DNA from: Thermomonas sp. HDW16
GTDB lineage: Bacteria; Pseudomonadota; Gammaproteobacteria; Xanthomonadales; Xanthomonadaceae
NCBI RefSeq assembly: GCF_011302915.1
Contig: NZ_CP049872.1
Coordinates: forward strand, 434,001 to 498,000
DNA length: 64,000 bases
Direction of reading: 5' to 3'
Made by a program: the position numbers and the translations under genes. Shown piece after piece: positions 18,128 through 25,040 of the stretch. The notes under the pieces were generated by a model. It worked only from the letters and a program-made list of their open reading frames with translations. It searched no databases and was not told the DNA's origin. Positions within the stretch are counted from its first letter, which is position 1; every line of letters starts with the position of its first letter.

Positions 18128-18841
18128 ATGTCCGATTCGTCATCCCTGCCGGTGCTGTACAGCGACGAATGGCTGGCGGTGGTGAACAAACCGGCCGGCC
18201 TGATGGTGCACGACAGTGCGCTGGCACGTGGCGAAACCGATTTCGCCGCGGATCGGCTACGCGAGCAGTTCGGCAAGCCGATCTTCCTGGTGCATCGGCT
18301 GGATCGCGCCACCAGCGGCTGTCTGCTGCTGGCGTTCGACCGCGAGACCGCATCGAAGCTCGGCAAGACCCTGATGTCGGGCGAGGTCGAAAAGGATTAC
18401 TGGGCGGTGTGCCGCGGCTGGCCTGCGGAACAGGCGTTCACCATCGACCATCCGCTGGATGGCGGTCCCGGCAAGCCGCAGAAGAAGCCCGCGCAGACCG
18501 AATTCGAAGTGCTGGCGACCTGCGAATTGCCACTGCCTTCCTCCGGCTTCGACACCTCGCGTTATGCGTGGTTGCGCGCCTCGCCGCAGACCGGTCGCTT
18601 CCGGCAGATCCGTCGCCACCTCAAGCACCACTTCCATCACCTGATCGGCGACAGCAGTCATGGCGATGGCCGCCACAACCGCAACTTCCGCATGCTCGGC
18701 ATCCACCGCATGCTGCTGCACGCGCGGCGGCTGGCCTTCGTGCATCCGCATTCGGGCGAGAAGACCGAAGCATTCGCGCCGGTGGATGCGGAGTTCGCCA
18801 AGGCGTTGGCGCTGTTCGGCAACGTCGCTGTGGCCGACTAG
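18128..18841 (+). CDS. truC: TruC-like tRNA pseudouridine(65) synthase
   Basis: A 237-residue RluA-family pseudouridine synthase. The catalytic motif HRLDRATSG carries the essential aspartate; NKPAGLMVHDS, QTGRFRQIRRHLKH and IHRMLLHARRLAF are typical RluA/TruC blocks. It lacks an S4 domain, as TruC does. TruC modifies U65 of certain tRNAs. RluA-type specificity cannot be excluded. Start ATG 18128. Confidence 0.85.
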   Translation: MSDSSSLPVLYSDEWLAVVNKPAGLMVHDSALARGETDFAADRLREQFGKPIFLVHRLDRATSGCLLLAFDRETASKLGKTLMSGEVEKDYWAVCRGWPAEQAFTIDHPLDGGPGKPQKKPAQTEFEVLATCELPLPSSGFDTSRYAWLRASPQTGRFRQIRRHLKHHFHHLIGDSSHGDGRHNRNFRMLGIHRMLLHARRLAFVHPHSGEKTEAFAPVDAEFAKALALFGNVAVAD

Positions 18842-18847
18842 ACTGTG

Positions 18848-19267
18848 ATGATGCTGCAGATCGGATCCATCGCCATCGACGACGACGAACTGATCGAGCG
18901 CTTCGTGCGCGCGTCCGGGCCGGGCGGGCAGAACGTCAACAAGGTCGCCACCGCGGTGGCGCTGCGTTTCGATGTCGCCAATTCGCCATCGCTGCCGGAG
19001 CCGGTGCGCGCGCGTCTGTTGGCAAAACGCGACCGGCGGATGACGGCCGAGGGCGTGCTGGTGCTGAGCGCGCAACGCTTCCGCACCCAGGAGCGCAACC
19101 GCCAGGATGCGCGCGAGCGGTTGGCGCATTTCATCGAAACCGGCCTGCATGCGCCGAAGCCGCGGATCGCGACCAAGCCTTCGCGCGGAGCCAAGGAACG
19201 CCGCTTGGGCGAAAAACGCGGACGTGCGACGATCAAGCGCGGGCGCACGGGGCGGGACTGGGATTGA
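18848..19267 (+). CDS. arfB: ArfB, alternative ribosome-rescue peptidyl-tRNA hydrolase
   Basis: A 139-residue class I release-factor-like protein. It has the GGQ loop in SGPGGQNVNK and a long basic C-terminal tail (KPSRGAKERRLGEKRG, then IKRGRTGRDWD) that in ArfB enters the mRNA channel of stalled ribosomes. It lacks the stop-codon recognition domains of full release factors. Start is uncertain among GTG 18845, ATG 18848 and ATG 18851. It follows truC by a few bases and its stop overlaps the next gene's TTG. Confidence 0.92.
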   Translation: MMLQIGSIAIDDDELIERFVRASGPGGQNVNKVATAVALRFDVANSPSLPEPVRARLLAKRDRRMTAEGVLVLSAQRFRTQERNRQDARERLAHFIETGLHAPKPRIATKPSRGAKERRLGEKRGRATIKRGRTGRDWD

Positions 19268-19893
19268 GCGAGACACAAGACAACGACGTGGTGCTGGCGC
19301 TGCCGCCGAACGCACCGCGGATGCCGCGTAACCGCTTCGTGGAAGGGTTGGGTCGGGCAATCATGCGGTTGTTCGGTTGGCGCATGGTCGGCGGCTTCCC
19401 CGACATTCCCCGGCTGGTGCTGATCGCTGCGCCGCATTCCTCCAATTGGGATGGACTGCTGGGCTTCGCCGCCAAGTTCGGCATGGGGGTGAGGCTGTCG
19501 ATCCTCGGCAAGGACAGCCTGCTGCGGATCCCGCTGCTGGGTGCGCTGCTGCGCCGGCACGGCGTGATCCCGGTGGATCGTAGTGCGCCGCATGGAGTGG
19601 TCGGGCAAGCGTCGGATGCGATCCGCAACGCCGACCGCATGTGGTACGCGATCGCCCCGGAAGGCACGCGCAAGTGGGTGGAGCGCTGGAAGCCGGGGTT
19701 CTGGCATATCGCGCGCAATGCCGGGGTGCCGGTGGTGCCGGCGTATTTCGATTACGCCAACAAGGTGATCGGGATCGGCCCGCCGTTCGAATTGACCGAT
19801 GACATGCAGGCCGACATCGCCCGCATCCAGCGTTGGTACCGGCCGTTCAAGGGCCGCAACCACGACGTGATCCAGCCCACGGAATCGGCGTGA
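19264..19893 (+). CDS. 1-acyl-sn-glycerol-3-phosphate acyltransferase-family protein
   Basis: A 209-residue PlsC-superfamily acyltransferase. The HX4D catalytic motif is in APHSSNWDG, and the substrate-binding EGTR motif in IAPEGTRK. It belongs to the short, soluble-looking PlsC-like group. The acyl acceptor is unknown and need not be lysophosphatidate. The best start is TTG 19264, overlapping the arfB stop (TTGA); an in-frame GTG at 19288 is an alternative. Likely the last gene of a truC-arfB unit. Confidence 0.83.
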   Translation: MSETQDNDVVLALPPNAPRMPRNRFVEGLGRAIMRLFGWRMVGGFPDIPRLVLIAAPHSSNWDGLLGFAAKFGMGVRLSILGKDSLLRIPLLGALLRRHGVIPVDRSAPHGVVGQASDAIRNADRMWYAIAPEGTRKWVERWKPGFWHIARNAGVPVVPAYFDYANKVIGIGPPFELTDDMQADIARIQRWYRPFKGRNHDVIQPTESA

Positions 19894-19985
19894 CGGAGCA
19901 CAAAGTGACGCAGGGCGTCCGAAGTTCGCCCTAGGCTGGCCGGCTGGCCGGCGCGCTGCCCCCGCATTCACTCGCCATGGCCGCA

Positions 19986-20002
19986 TTGGCAAGGGAGTTG
20001 CG
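19986..20002 (+). promoter_or_regulatory. Sigma-54 (RpoN) promoter for the glycan operon
   Basis: TTGGCAAGGGAGTTGCG matches the -24/-12 consensus TGGCACG-N4-TTGCW, with GG (19988-19989) and GC (20000-20001) separated by exactly ten bases. Transcription would start near 20013, leaving a leader of about 158 nt before the first gene. No enhancer site was identified. Confidence 0.6.
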
Positions 20003-20012
20003 TCTATATCGG

Positions 20013-20170
20013 GTACAGGGAATCGGGAGCAAGCATGGCGAGCTCCTCATTCGCTGCGCCGACAGGGGGCGGAGCTTGCCCGAGGACGTAGTCCGGGGTG
20101 AGCCGCCGCAAGGGGCCCGACCACCCGCGTGTATCGCCGTGGGTGTCAGGGCGTTCGACAGCGGACGGAC
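20013..20170 (+). other. Long untranslated leader of the glycan operon
   Basis: No credible gene lies between the predicted sigma-54 start and ATG 20171. The stretch is G-rich and can pair locally (GCAAGC near 20030 with GCTTGC near 20075). I could not match it to a c-di-GMP or other riboswitch consensus. The remaining part of this gap (19894-19985) shows only GGCCGG-type short repeats. Confidence 0.35.
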
Positions 20171-21166
20171 ATGTACAAGCCGAGCAAACGCATCGTTCTC
20201 TTCGTGCTCGCCGCCGGGCTGCTGGTAGGCGTGTTCGGAGTATGGGTGCTACTGCATCCGGCCAGCATCTTTGTCCAGCCGTGGCGGGCGGAGCGCGCCG
20301 CAGCGCCGGTCGACGGCGTGTTGCTGGGGCCGTATCCGGTCGAAGAGGACTTCGTCGAACTGAAGCGGCGCGGGGTGACGACGATCATCAGCTTGCTCGA
20401 ACCGAACGTGCCCTACGAGAAGGTGTTGCTCGAGCAGGAGCGCAAGCTCGCGAGGCAATACGGCATGACGGTGCAGAACTTCCCGATGGGAAGCATCCTG
20501 GGCCAGAAATTCGGCGATGCCTACGCGGTCAATTCCGAGGCGGCGGCCGAAGCGGCGCTCAATGCCGACGGGATCGCCTACATTCACTGCTACCTGGGCC
20601 TGCATCGCGCGCGCAACGTGCAGGGCTACCTGGAGGCGCACGTACGCACCGCGCAGTACGGCGGCAGCATCGCTTCCGCGAACGCGTCCGACCTCGACAA
20701 CGAGCACGTTGCGCAGACGGCATTCGATGCAGGCGATTACCCGCGCAGCTTGCAAGCGCTCGCCAGGATCCCGAGCAAGGGGCTGCGCGCGGCCAGGCTG
20801 GAAGGCTGGAACCACTATCGCCTGCAGCAGATGGCGCAGGCGCGCAGCGCGTTCCAAGGCGTCTTGCGCAGGTTCCCGGACGATACCGATGCGATGGTGG
20901 GATTGGGCTATGTCGAACTGTCCGACAAGCACCCGGACCAGGCCGATACCCTGTTTTCCCGCGCAGTCGAAGCCGATCCAGACGATGTTTCGGCGATCGA
21001 GGGGATGGGCCATGTCCGTTACCGGCAGGGCCGGTTCGGCGACGCGAGGATCCAGTTCGCCCGGGCGCTCGAATTGAATCCCGGGGATCCGGAAACGCGG
21101 GAGATGCTCGCCCGGATCGAACGCTTCGATCCGAACGGCGCATCGGCCCAGGCGGAGGCGCCATGA
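20171..21166 (+). CDS. Membrane-anchored Cys-phosphatase/TPR protein
   Basis: A 331-residue protein with one N-terminal membrane helix (about 8-28), then a phosphatase-like domain with the protein-tyrosine/dual-specificity signature HC(X5)R: H139-C140-YLGLH-R146 in AYIHCYLGLHRARN. A C-terminal half of TPR-like repeats follows (about 200-315; GLGYVELSDKHPDQA, GMGHVRYRQGRFGDA). It predicts a periplasmic phosphatase fused to a protein-binding scaffold. As first gene of the glycan operon it may act on a tyrosine- or lipid-phosphate in glycan export. I do not recognise a named family. Start ATG 20171; an upstream in-frame GTG would add residues before the helix. Confidence 0.75.
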   Translation: MYKPSKRIVLFVLAAGLLVGVFGVWVLLHPASIFVQPWRAERAAAPVDGVLLGPYPVEEDFVELKRRGVTTIISLLEPNVPYEKVLLEQERKLARQYGMTVQNFPMGSILGQKFGDAYAVNSEAAAEAALNADGIAYIHCYLGLHRARNVQGYLEAHVRTAQYGGSIASANASDLDNEHVAQTAFDAGDYPRSLQALARIPSKGLRAARLEGWNHYRLQQMAQARSAFQGVLRRFPDDTDAMVGLGYVELSDKHPDQADTLFSRAVEADPDDVSAIEGMGHVRYRQGRFGDARIQFARALELNPGDPETREMLARIERFDPNGASAQAEAP

Positions 21167-21218
21167 AGATCCTTGTCCATGCAGAAACGCAACGGCACGC
21201 CAGCAACGGAGGCACGCC

Positions 21219-22286
21219 ATGAATTTCGTGATTCCCACAGATCCGCGCATGGCATTCGCCTTCTGGCTTGGCGTGTGCGTCGTGGCCCTTTCGCTAGTGC
21301 TGCTGCTCGCCATCCTGGTGATGCGTCAATGGGTCGAACGCAGCGAGCGCCTCCACCAGGCGGCGGCGCGCCAGTGGAGACAGATCCTGGTCGACGCGGC
21401 GAACGGCCGGGACGTGCCTGTGCCGAAGCTGCCGCGCCGCGACCTCAACGGTTTCGTCGACGCATGGAACGAACTGCACGATGCGCCCGGAGTGACTACG
21501 GCACAGCAGGAAGGAATGGCGAAGGTTGCCGCCCAGGTCGGGCTGCAAGGGCGGCTCTACCAACTGGTCGACCATGGCGGCTTCCACAACCGGGTGATGG
21601 CGATCATGGCGATGGGACACCTGAAGAGCCAGGTGCACTTCGATAAGCTGGTGCGGTTGCTGGGCGACAACAGCCCGATCATCTCGATCAGCGCCGCACG
21701 CGCACTGATGAAGATCGATCCGGGGCATGCGGTGCGGGTGGTGGTGCCGAGGATCATCGAACGCAACGACTGGGTCGAGGGCGGGATTGCCCAGATGCTG
21801 GACGAAGCGGGCGCGAATGTCGTCGCCCCGGAGCTTTCCACCGCCGCGCTGCAGGTCAACGACGACATCGCCCCAAGGCTGGTGCGCTTCCTTGCCGACG
21901 TCGATCCCGAAGCGGCGATGCCGGTGATTCGCAAGTTGCTGTCGGAGGGCCGCGACGAGCACCTGGTGTCGACCTGCCTGCAGGTCATGCACGACGACAC
22001 CTGCATGCCGACGGTACGCCAATTGCTGGGCCATTCCCGTTGGCACGTGCGCATGCATGCGGCCACTGCGGTTGGCAAGTTCGGCGGGCGCGAAGACGTC
22101 GGCCACCTTCAGCAACTGCTGGCCGACCCGCAATGGTGGGTGCGCTACCGGTCGGCCCAGGCGATCCGCACGTTGGTGGGTTCAAGCGACGAGATGGAGC
22201 GCATCCGCAGGATCCAGAGCGATCGCTTCGCCAACGACATCCTCGAACATGTCATCGCCGAACAGGCGTTGGGAGCCGCGACATGA
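21219..22286 (+). CDS. Inner-membrane HEAT-repeat protein of the glycan operon
   Basis: A 355-residue protein with one N-terminal helix (about 12-35, FAFWLGVCVVALSLVLLLAI) and a long array of HEAT-like helical repeats (about 110-345; RVMAIMAMGHLKS, ISAARALMKIDPG, RMHAATAVGKFGG, RYRSAQAIRTLVG). Such solenoids are scaffolds. The overlap with the glycosyltransferase gene (ATGA) suggests it partners the synthase in the membrane. A clear GGAGG lies six bases before the ATG. No enzyme motif seen. Confidence 0.8.
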   Translation: MNFVIPTDPRMAFAFWLGVCVVALSLVLLLAILVMRQWVERSERLHQAAARQWRQILVDAANGRDVPVPKLPRRDLNGFVDAWNELHDAPGVTTAQQEGMAKVAAQVGLQGRLYQLVDHGGFHNRVMAIMAMGHLKSQVHFDKLVRLLGDNSPIISISAARALMKIDPGHAVRVVVPRIIERNDWVEGGIAQMLDEAGANVVAPELSTAALQVNDDIAPRLVRFLADVDPEAAMPVIRKLLSEGRDEHLVSTCLQVMHDDTCMPTVRQLLGHSRWHVRMHAATAVGKFGGREDVGHLQQLLADPQWWVRYRSAQAIRTLVGSSDEMERIRRIQSDRFANDILEHVIAEQALGAAT

Positions 22287-23752
22287 GCCCGATCGTGCTT
22301 TCGGAAGGAACCAAGAACCTGCTGGAAGGGATCCAGTGGGCGTTCTTCGCCTATTTCATCTGCATCAACCTGGTGTATTTGCTGCTGAACTTCATCTCGA
22401 TGTCCAGCATCATGCGCTACACGCGCGAGCATCTCGCGAAATTCAGGATCCGCAATTTCAAGTCGTACCAGCCGCCGGTCACCATCCTGGTGCCGGCCTA
22501 TAACGAAGAAAGCACCATCGTGACCACCGTGAAGTCGTTGCTGCGGCTTGGTTACCCGAACTTCGAAATTCTGGTCGTCAACGACGGATCCGACGACAAG
22601 ACCCTGCAGGCCGTGATCGATGCCTTCGACCTTCGGGAATTTCCCGAGGCCTATCGCAGCCGGATCAAGACCAAGCCGGTGCACCGGGTCTACGCATCGC
22701 AGGCATTCCCCAACGTGCGCCTGCTGGACAAGGAAAACGGCGGCAAGTCCGATGCGCTCAACGCCGGCATCAACGCGGCGCGCTATCCGTTGTTCTGCGT
22801 CATCGACGCCGACTGCATCCTGCAGCAGGACAGCCTGTCGCGGGTCGTGCACCCCTTCCTCGAGGATGCGCGCACGATCGCTTCCGGCGGCGTGGTGCGT
22901 GTCATCAACGGCTGCAAGGTCAAGAACGGCATGCTGGACGAGGTGGATCTCTCCGACAAGTTGCTGCCGTTGGTGCAGACGGTGGAATACCTGCGCGCCT
23001 TCCTGTTCGGCCGTCTTGGCTGGTCGCCGATGAATGCGTTGCTGATCATTTCCGGGGCATTCGGCGTGTTCTACAAGGAACGCGTGATCGCGGCGGGCGG
23101 CTACAAGGAAGACGTGATCGGCGAGGACATGGAGATGGTGGTGCGCCTGCACAACCACATGCGCGAGGAGGACAGGCCGTACCGGATCACCTTCGTGCCG
23201 GATCCGATCTGTTGGACCGAAGTCCCGGAAGACCTGCGCTCGCTGTACAACCAGCGCACGCGCTGGCAGCACGGCCTGGCCGAAAGCCTGTTCGGCAATT
23301 GGCGGCTGATGTTCCGCAGCAACGGCGGCGTCGTCGGTTGGGTGGCGTATCCGTTCATGATGCTGTTCGAGTGCATCGGCCCGATCATCGAAGTGCTGGG
23401 TTATGCCTCGGTGATCATCCTCGGCCTGGCCGGGCTGTTGTCGGTGCAGGCGTTCTTCGTGTTCCTGTTCGCCGCGATCGGCCTGGGCATCCTGCTGTCG
23501 GTCAATGCGATGGTGCTGGAAGAGATGTCCTTCCACCTGTATCCGCGCCCCAAGCAGCAGTTCAAGCTTTTCCTGGTGGCGATCCTGGAGAACCTGGGCT
23601 ATCGGCAGATGGTCTCCGTGTTCCGGGTATTCGGCCTGTTCCGTTGGTTGGGTTCGTGGTGGCGCAGCCGGTCGAAGTGGGGCAGCGTCCGCCGCAATGC
23701 CAGCTGGCAGGACTCCGGTTCGTCCGCTGCCGCCGACCGTCCCGTATCCTGA
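22283..23752 (+). CDS. Processive family 2 glycosyltransferase (membrane glycan synthase)
   Basis: A 489-residue GT2 enzyme of the BcsA/PgaC/HasA type. Seen: an N-terminal membrane helix, nucleotide-sugar motif VVNDGSDD, DxD (D175, D177 in VIDADC), the acceptor/base segment GEDMEM, Q324-x-x-R327-W328 (QRTRW) of processive synthases, and four or so hydrophobic C-terminal helices (about 350-430). It should polymerise and translocate a polysaccharide across the inner membrane. No c-di-GMP-binding PilZ domain is visible within it. Sugar identity unknown. Coupled to the HEAT gene (ATGA) and followed after 10 bp by the outer-membrane gene. Confidence 0.9.
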   Translation: MSPIVLSEGTKNLLEGIQWAFFAYFICINLVYLLLNFISMSSIMRYTREHLAKFRIRNFKSYQPPVTILVPAYNEESTIVTTVKSLLRLGYPNFEILVVNDGSDDKTLQAVIDAFDLREFPEAYRSRIKTKPVHRVYASQAFPNVRLLDKENGGKSDALNAGINAARYPLFCVIDADCILQQDSLSRVVHPFLEDARTIASGGVVRVINGCKVKNGMLDEVDLSDKLLPLVQTVEYLRAFLFGRLGWSPMNALLIISGAFGVFYKERVIAAGGYKEDVIGEDMEMVVRLHNHMREEDRPYRITFVPDPICWTEVPEDLRSLYNQRTRWQHGLAESLFGNWRLMFRSNGGVVGWVAYPFMMLFECIGPIIEVLGYASVIILGLAGLLSVQAFFVFLFAAIGLGILLSVNAMVLEEMSFHLYPRPKQQFKLFLVAILENLGYRQMVSVFRVFGLFRWLGSWWRSRSKWGSVRRNASWQDSGSSAAADRPVS

Positions 23753-23762
23753 GGGCATCGTC

Positions 23763-25040
23763 ATGAGCTTGATCCTTTCAGCAATGCTCGAAGCCGCGAC
23801 CGTGATCGGTGCCGGCGCCGCCGTCCCCGTTGCGGTACCGCAGGAAGCCGTGGCAGTGGAAGGCTACGAGGCGCAGCTGCAACGCGGTCGCGCGCTGGCG
23901 ACTTCCGGCGATCCTGCGCAACGGGAGCAGGCATTGGCCCTGTACACCGCGATGCTGGCGCGCTCGCCCGACAACAGCGATGTCCTGCTGGCACGTGGCC
24001 GAACCTATTCCTGGATGCGTCGCTACCCCGAGGCCGAGGCCGACCTCAAGGCGGTCGTGGAGCGCAAGCCTGGCTATGCGGATGGATGGTCGGCGCTGGG
24101 CGACATGTACTTGTGGAGCGATCGTCCCGCCGATGCGGTGGCAGCCTATACGCATTGGGTCGAACTGATGCCGAATGACCCGGCCGCGACGATGGCGCGC
24201 GGTCGTGCGTACCGGGCCGCGAACGACGTGGCCGCAGCACGGGCCGATTTCGCCGCGGCCGGCGTGCGCGGCGCGGACGCGACCGAACTCGAACGCCTGC
24301 TAGCCAGCCTGTCGCCGCCGATCGCGGTGCCGGACGCGCTGGTCAGCGGGGGTTACCGCTGGAGCTTGCGCGCGGGCCTGGATCACACCGGGTTCAACGG
24401 CAGTCGCTCGAATTGGCGGGATGCGGATGTCTCGCTGCGCCGCCGCTTCGATGGCGGCTCGCTGGCGCTGGAGTGGGTGCAGGCGCATCGCTTCGATCGC
24501 ACCACTTCGGGCTGGGCGTTGGACGGCTACGCCAAGCTGTGGTCGCGCGCGTACGCAAACGCGCGTTACCAGCACGGCCCGGATGGCGGGATCCTGCCGC
24601 GCGATGCGTGGCGGGTGGAGTTGTTCCAGGGCGTGGGCCACGGCTGGGAGCTGTCGGCGAGCATCGATCACCTCCGCTTCAGTTCCAATACCGAGTTCTA
24701 TGGCATCGGCATTGGTCGTTACGTCGGCAATTGGTATGCGCGCTACAAGTTGCAGCACGTGCCCGGGGTTGGTTCGGGCAGCTGGAGCCATCGCGCACTG
24801 GTGCGTAACTACTATCGCGGCGACGCGGACGATTACGTGGAGTTCAGCGCCAGCACAGGGCGCAGCACGGACCTTGATCGCACTGGCGGGCTGGTGCGCA
24901 ACAACAACGCCGCCTTCGGTGTGGCTTGGTCGCACTATTTCCGCCCGCAATGGGGATTCAAAATCGGTGCCGGTTATGCCGACGATGCGGACGGCATCAA
25001 CGAACAGCGCCTCTGGTTCTCGCTGTACCACCGCTGGTGA
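23763..25040 (+). CDS. TPR plus YaiO-type beta-barrel outer-membrane protein
   Basis: A 425-residue protein: short hydrophobic N-terminus, TPR-like repeats (about 35-175; RGRTYSWMRRYPEAEADLKAV), then a C-terminal barrel of alternating strands with many aromatic residues ending in tryptophan (SLYHRW), as in outer-membrane porins. The barrel resembles the YaiO family. This TPR-then-barrel layout recalls AlgK/AlgE, PgaA and BcsC, which guide a nascent polysaccharide through the outer membrane, so it is the likely export pore. The next gene's GTG overlaps its TGA. Confidence 0.82.
   Translation: MSLILSAMLEAATVIGAGAAVPVAVPQEAVAVEGYEAQLQRGRALATSGDPAQREQALALYTAMLARSPDNSDVLLARGRTYSWMRRYPEAEADLKAVVERKPGYADGWSALGDMYLWSDRPADAVAAYTHWVELMPNDPAATMARGRAYRAANDVAAARADFAAAGVRGADATELERLLASLSPPIAVPDALVSGGYRWSLRAGLDHTGFNGSRSNWRDADVSLRRRFDGGSLALEWVQAHRFDRTTSGWALDGYAKLWSRAYANARYQHGPDGGILPRDAWRVELFQGVGHGWELSASIDHLRFSSNTEFYGIGIGRYVGNWYARYKLQHVPGVGSGSWSHRALVRNYYRGDADDYVEFSASTGRSTDLDRTGGLVRNNNAAFGVAWSHYFRPQWGFKIGAGYADDADGINEQRLWFSLYHRW

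Noticed and set aside
15250..19263. The long plus-strand frame preceding the acyltransferase
   Set aside because: It is antisense to the third M16 peptidase and out of frame with truC and arfB; only its last 210 codons encode a recognisable protein.
20013..20170. c-di-GMP (GEMM) riboswitch in the glycan-operon leader
   Set aside because: The conserved GEMM core and tetraloop receptor are not present; only generic pairing is visible.
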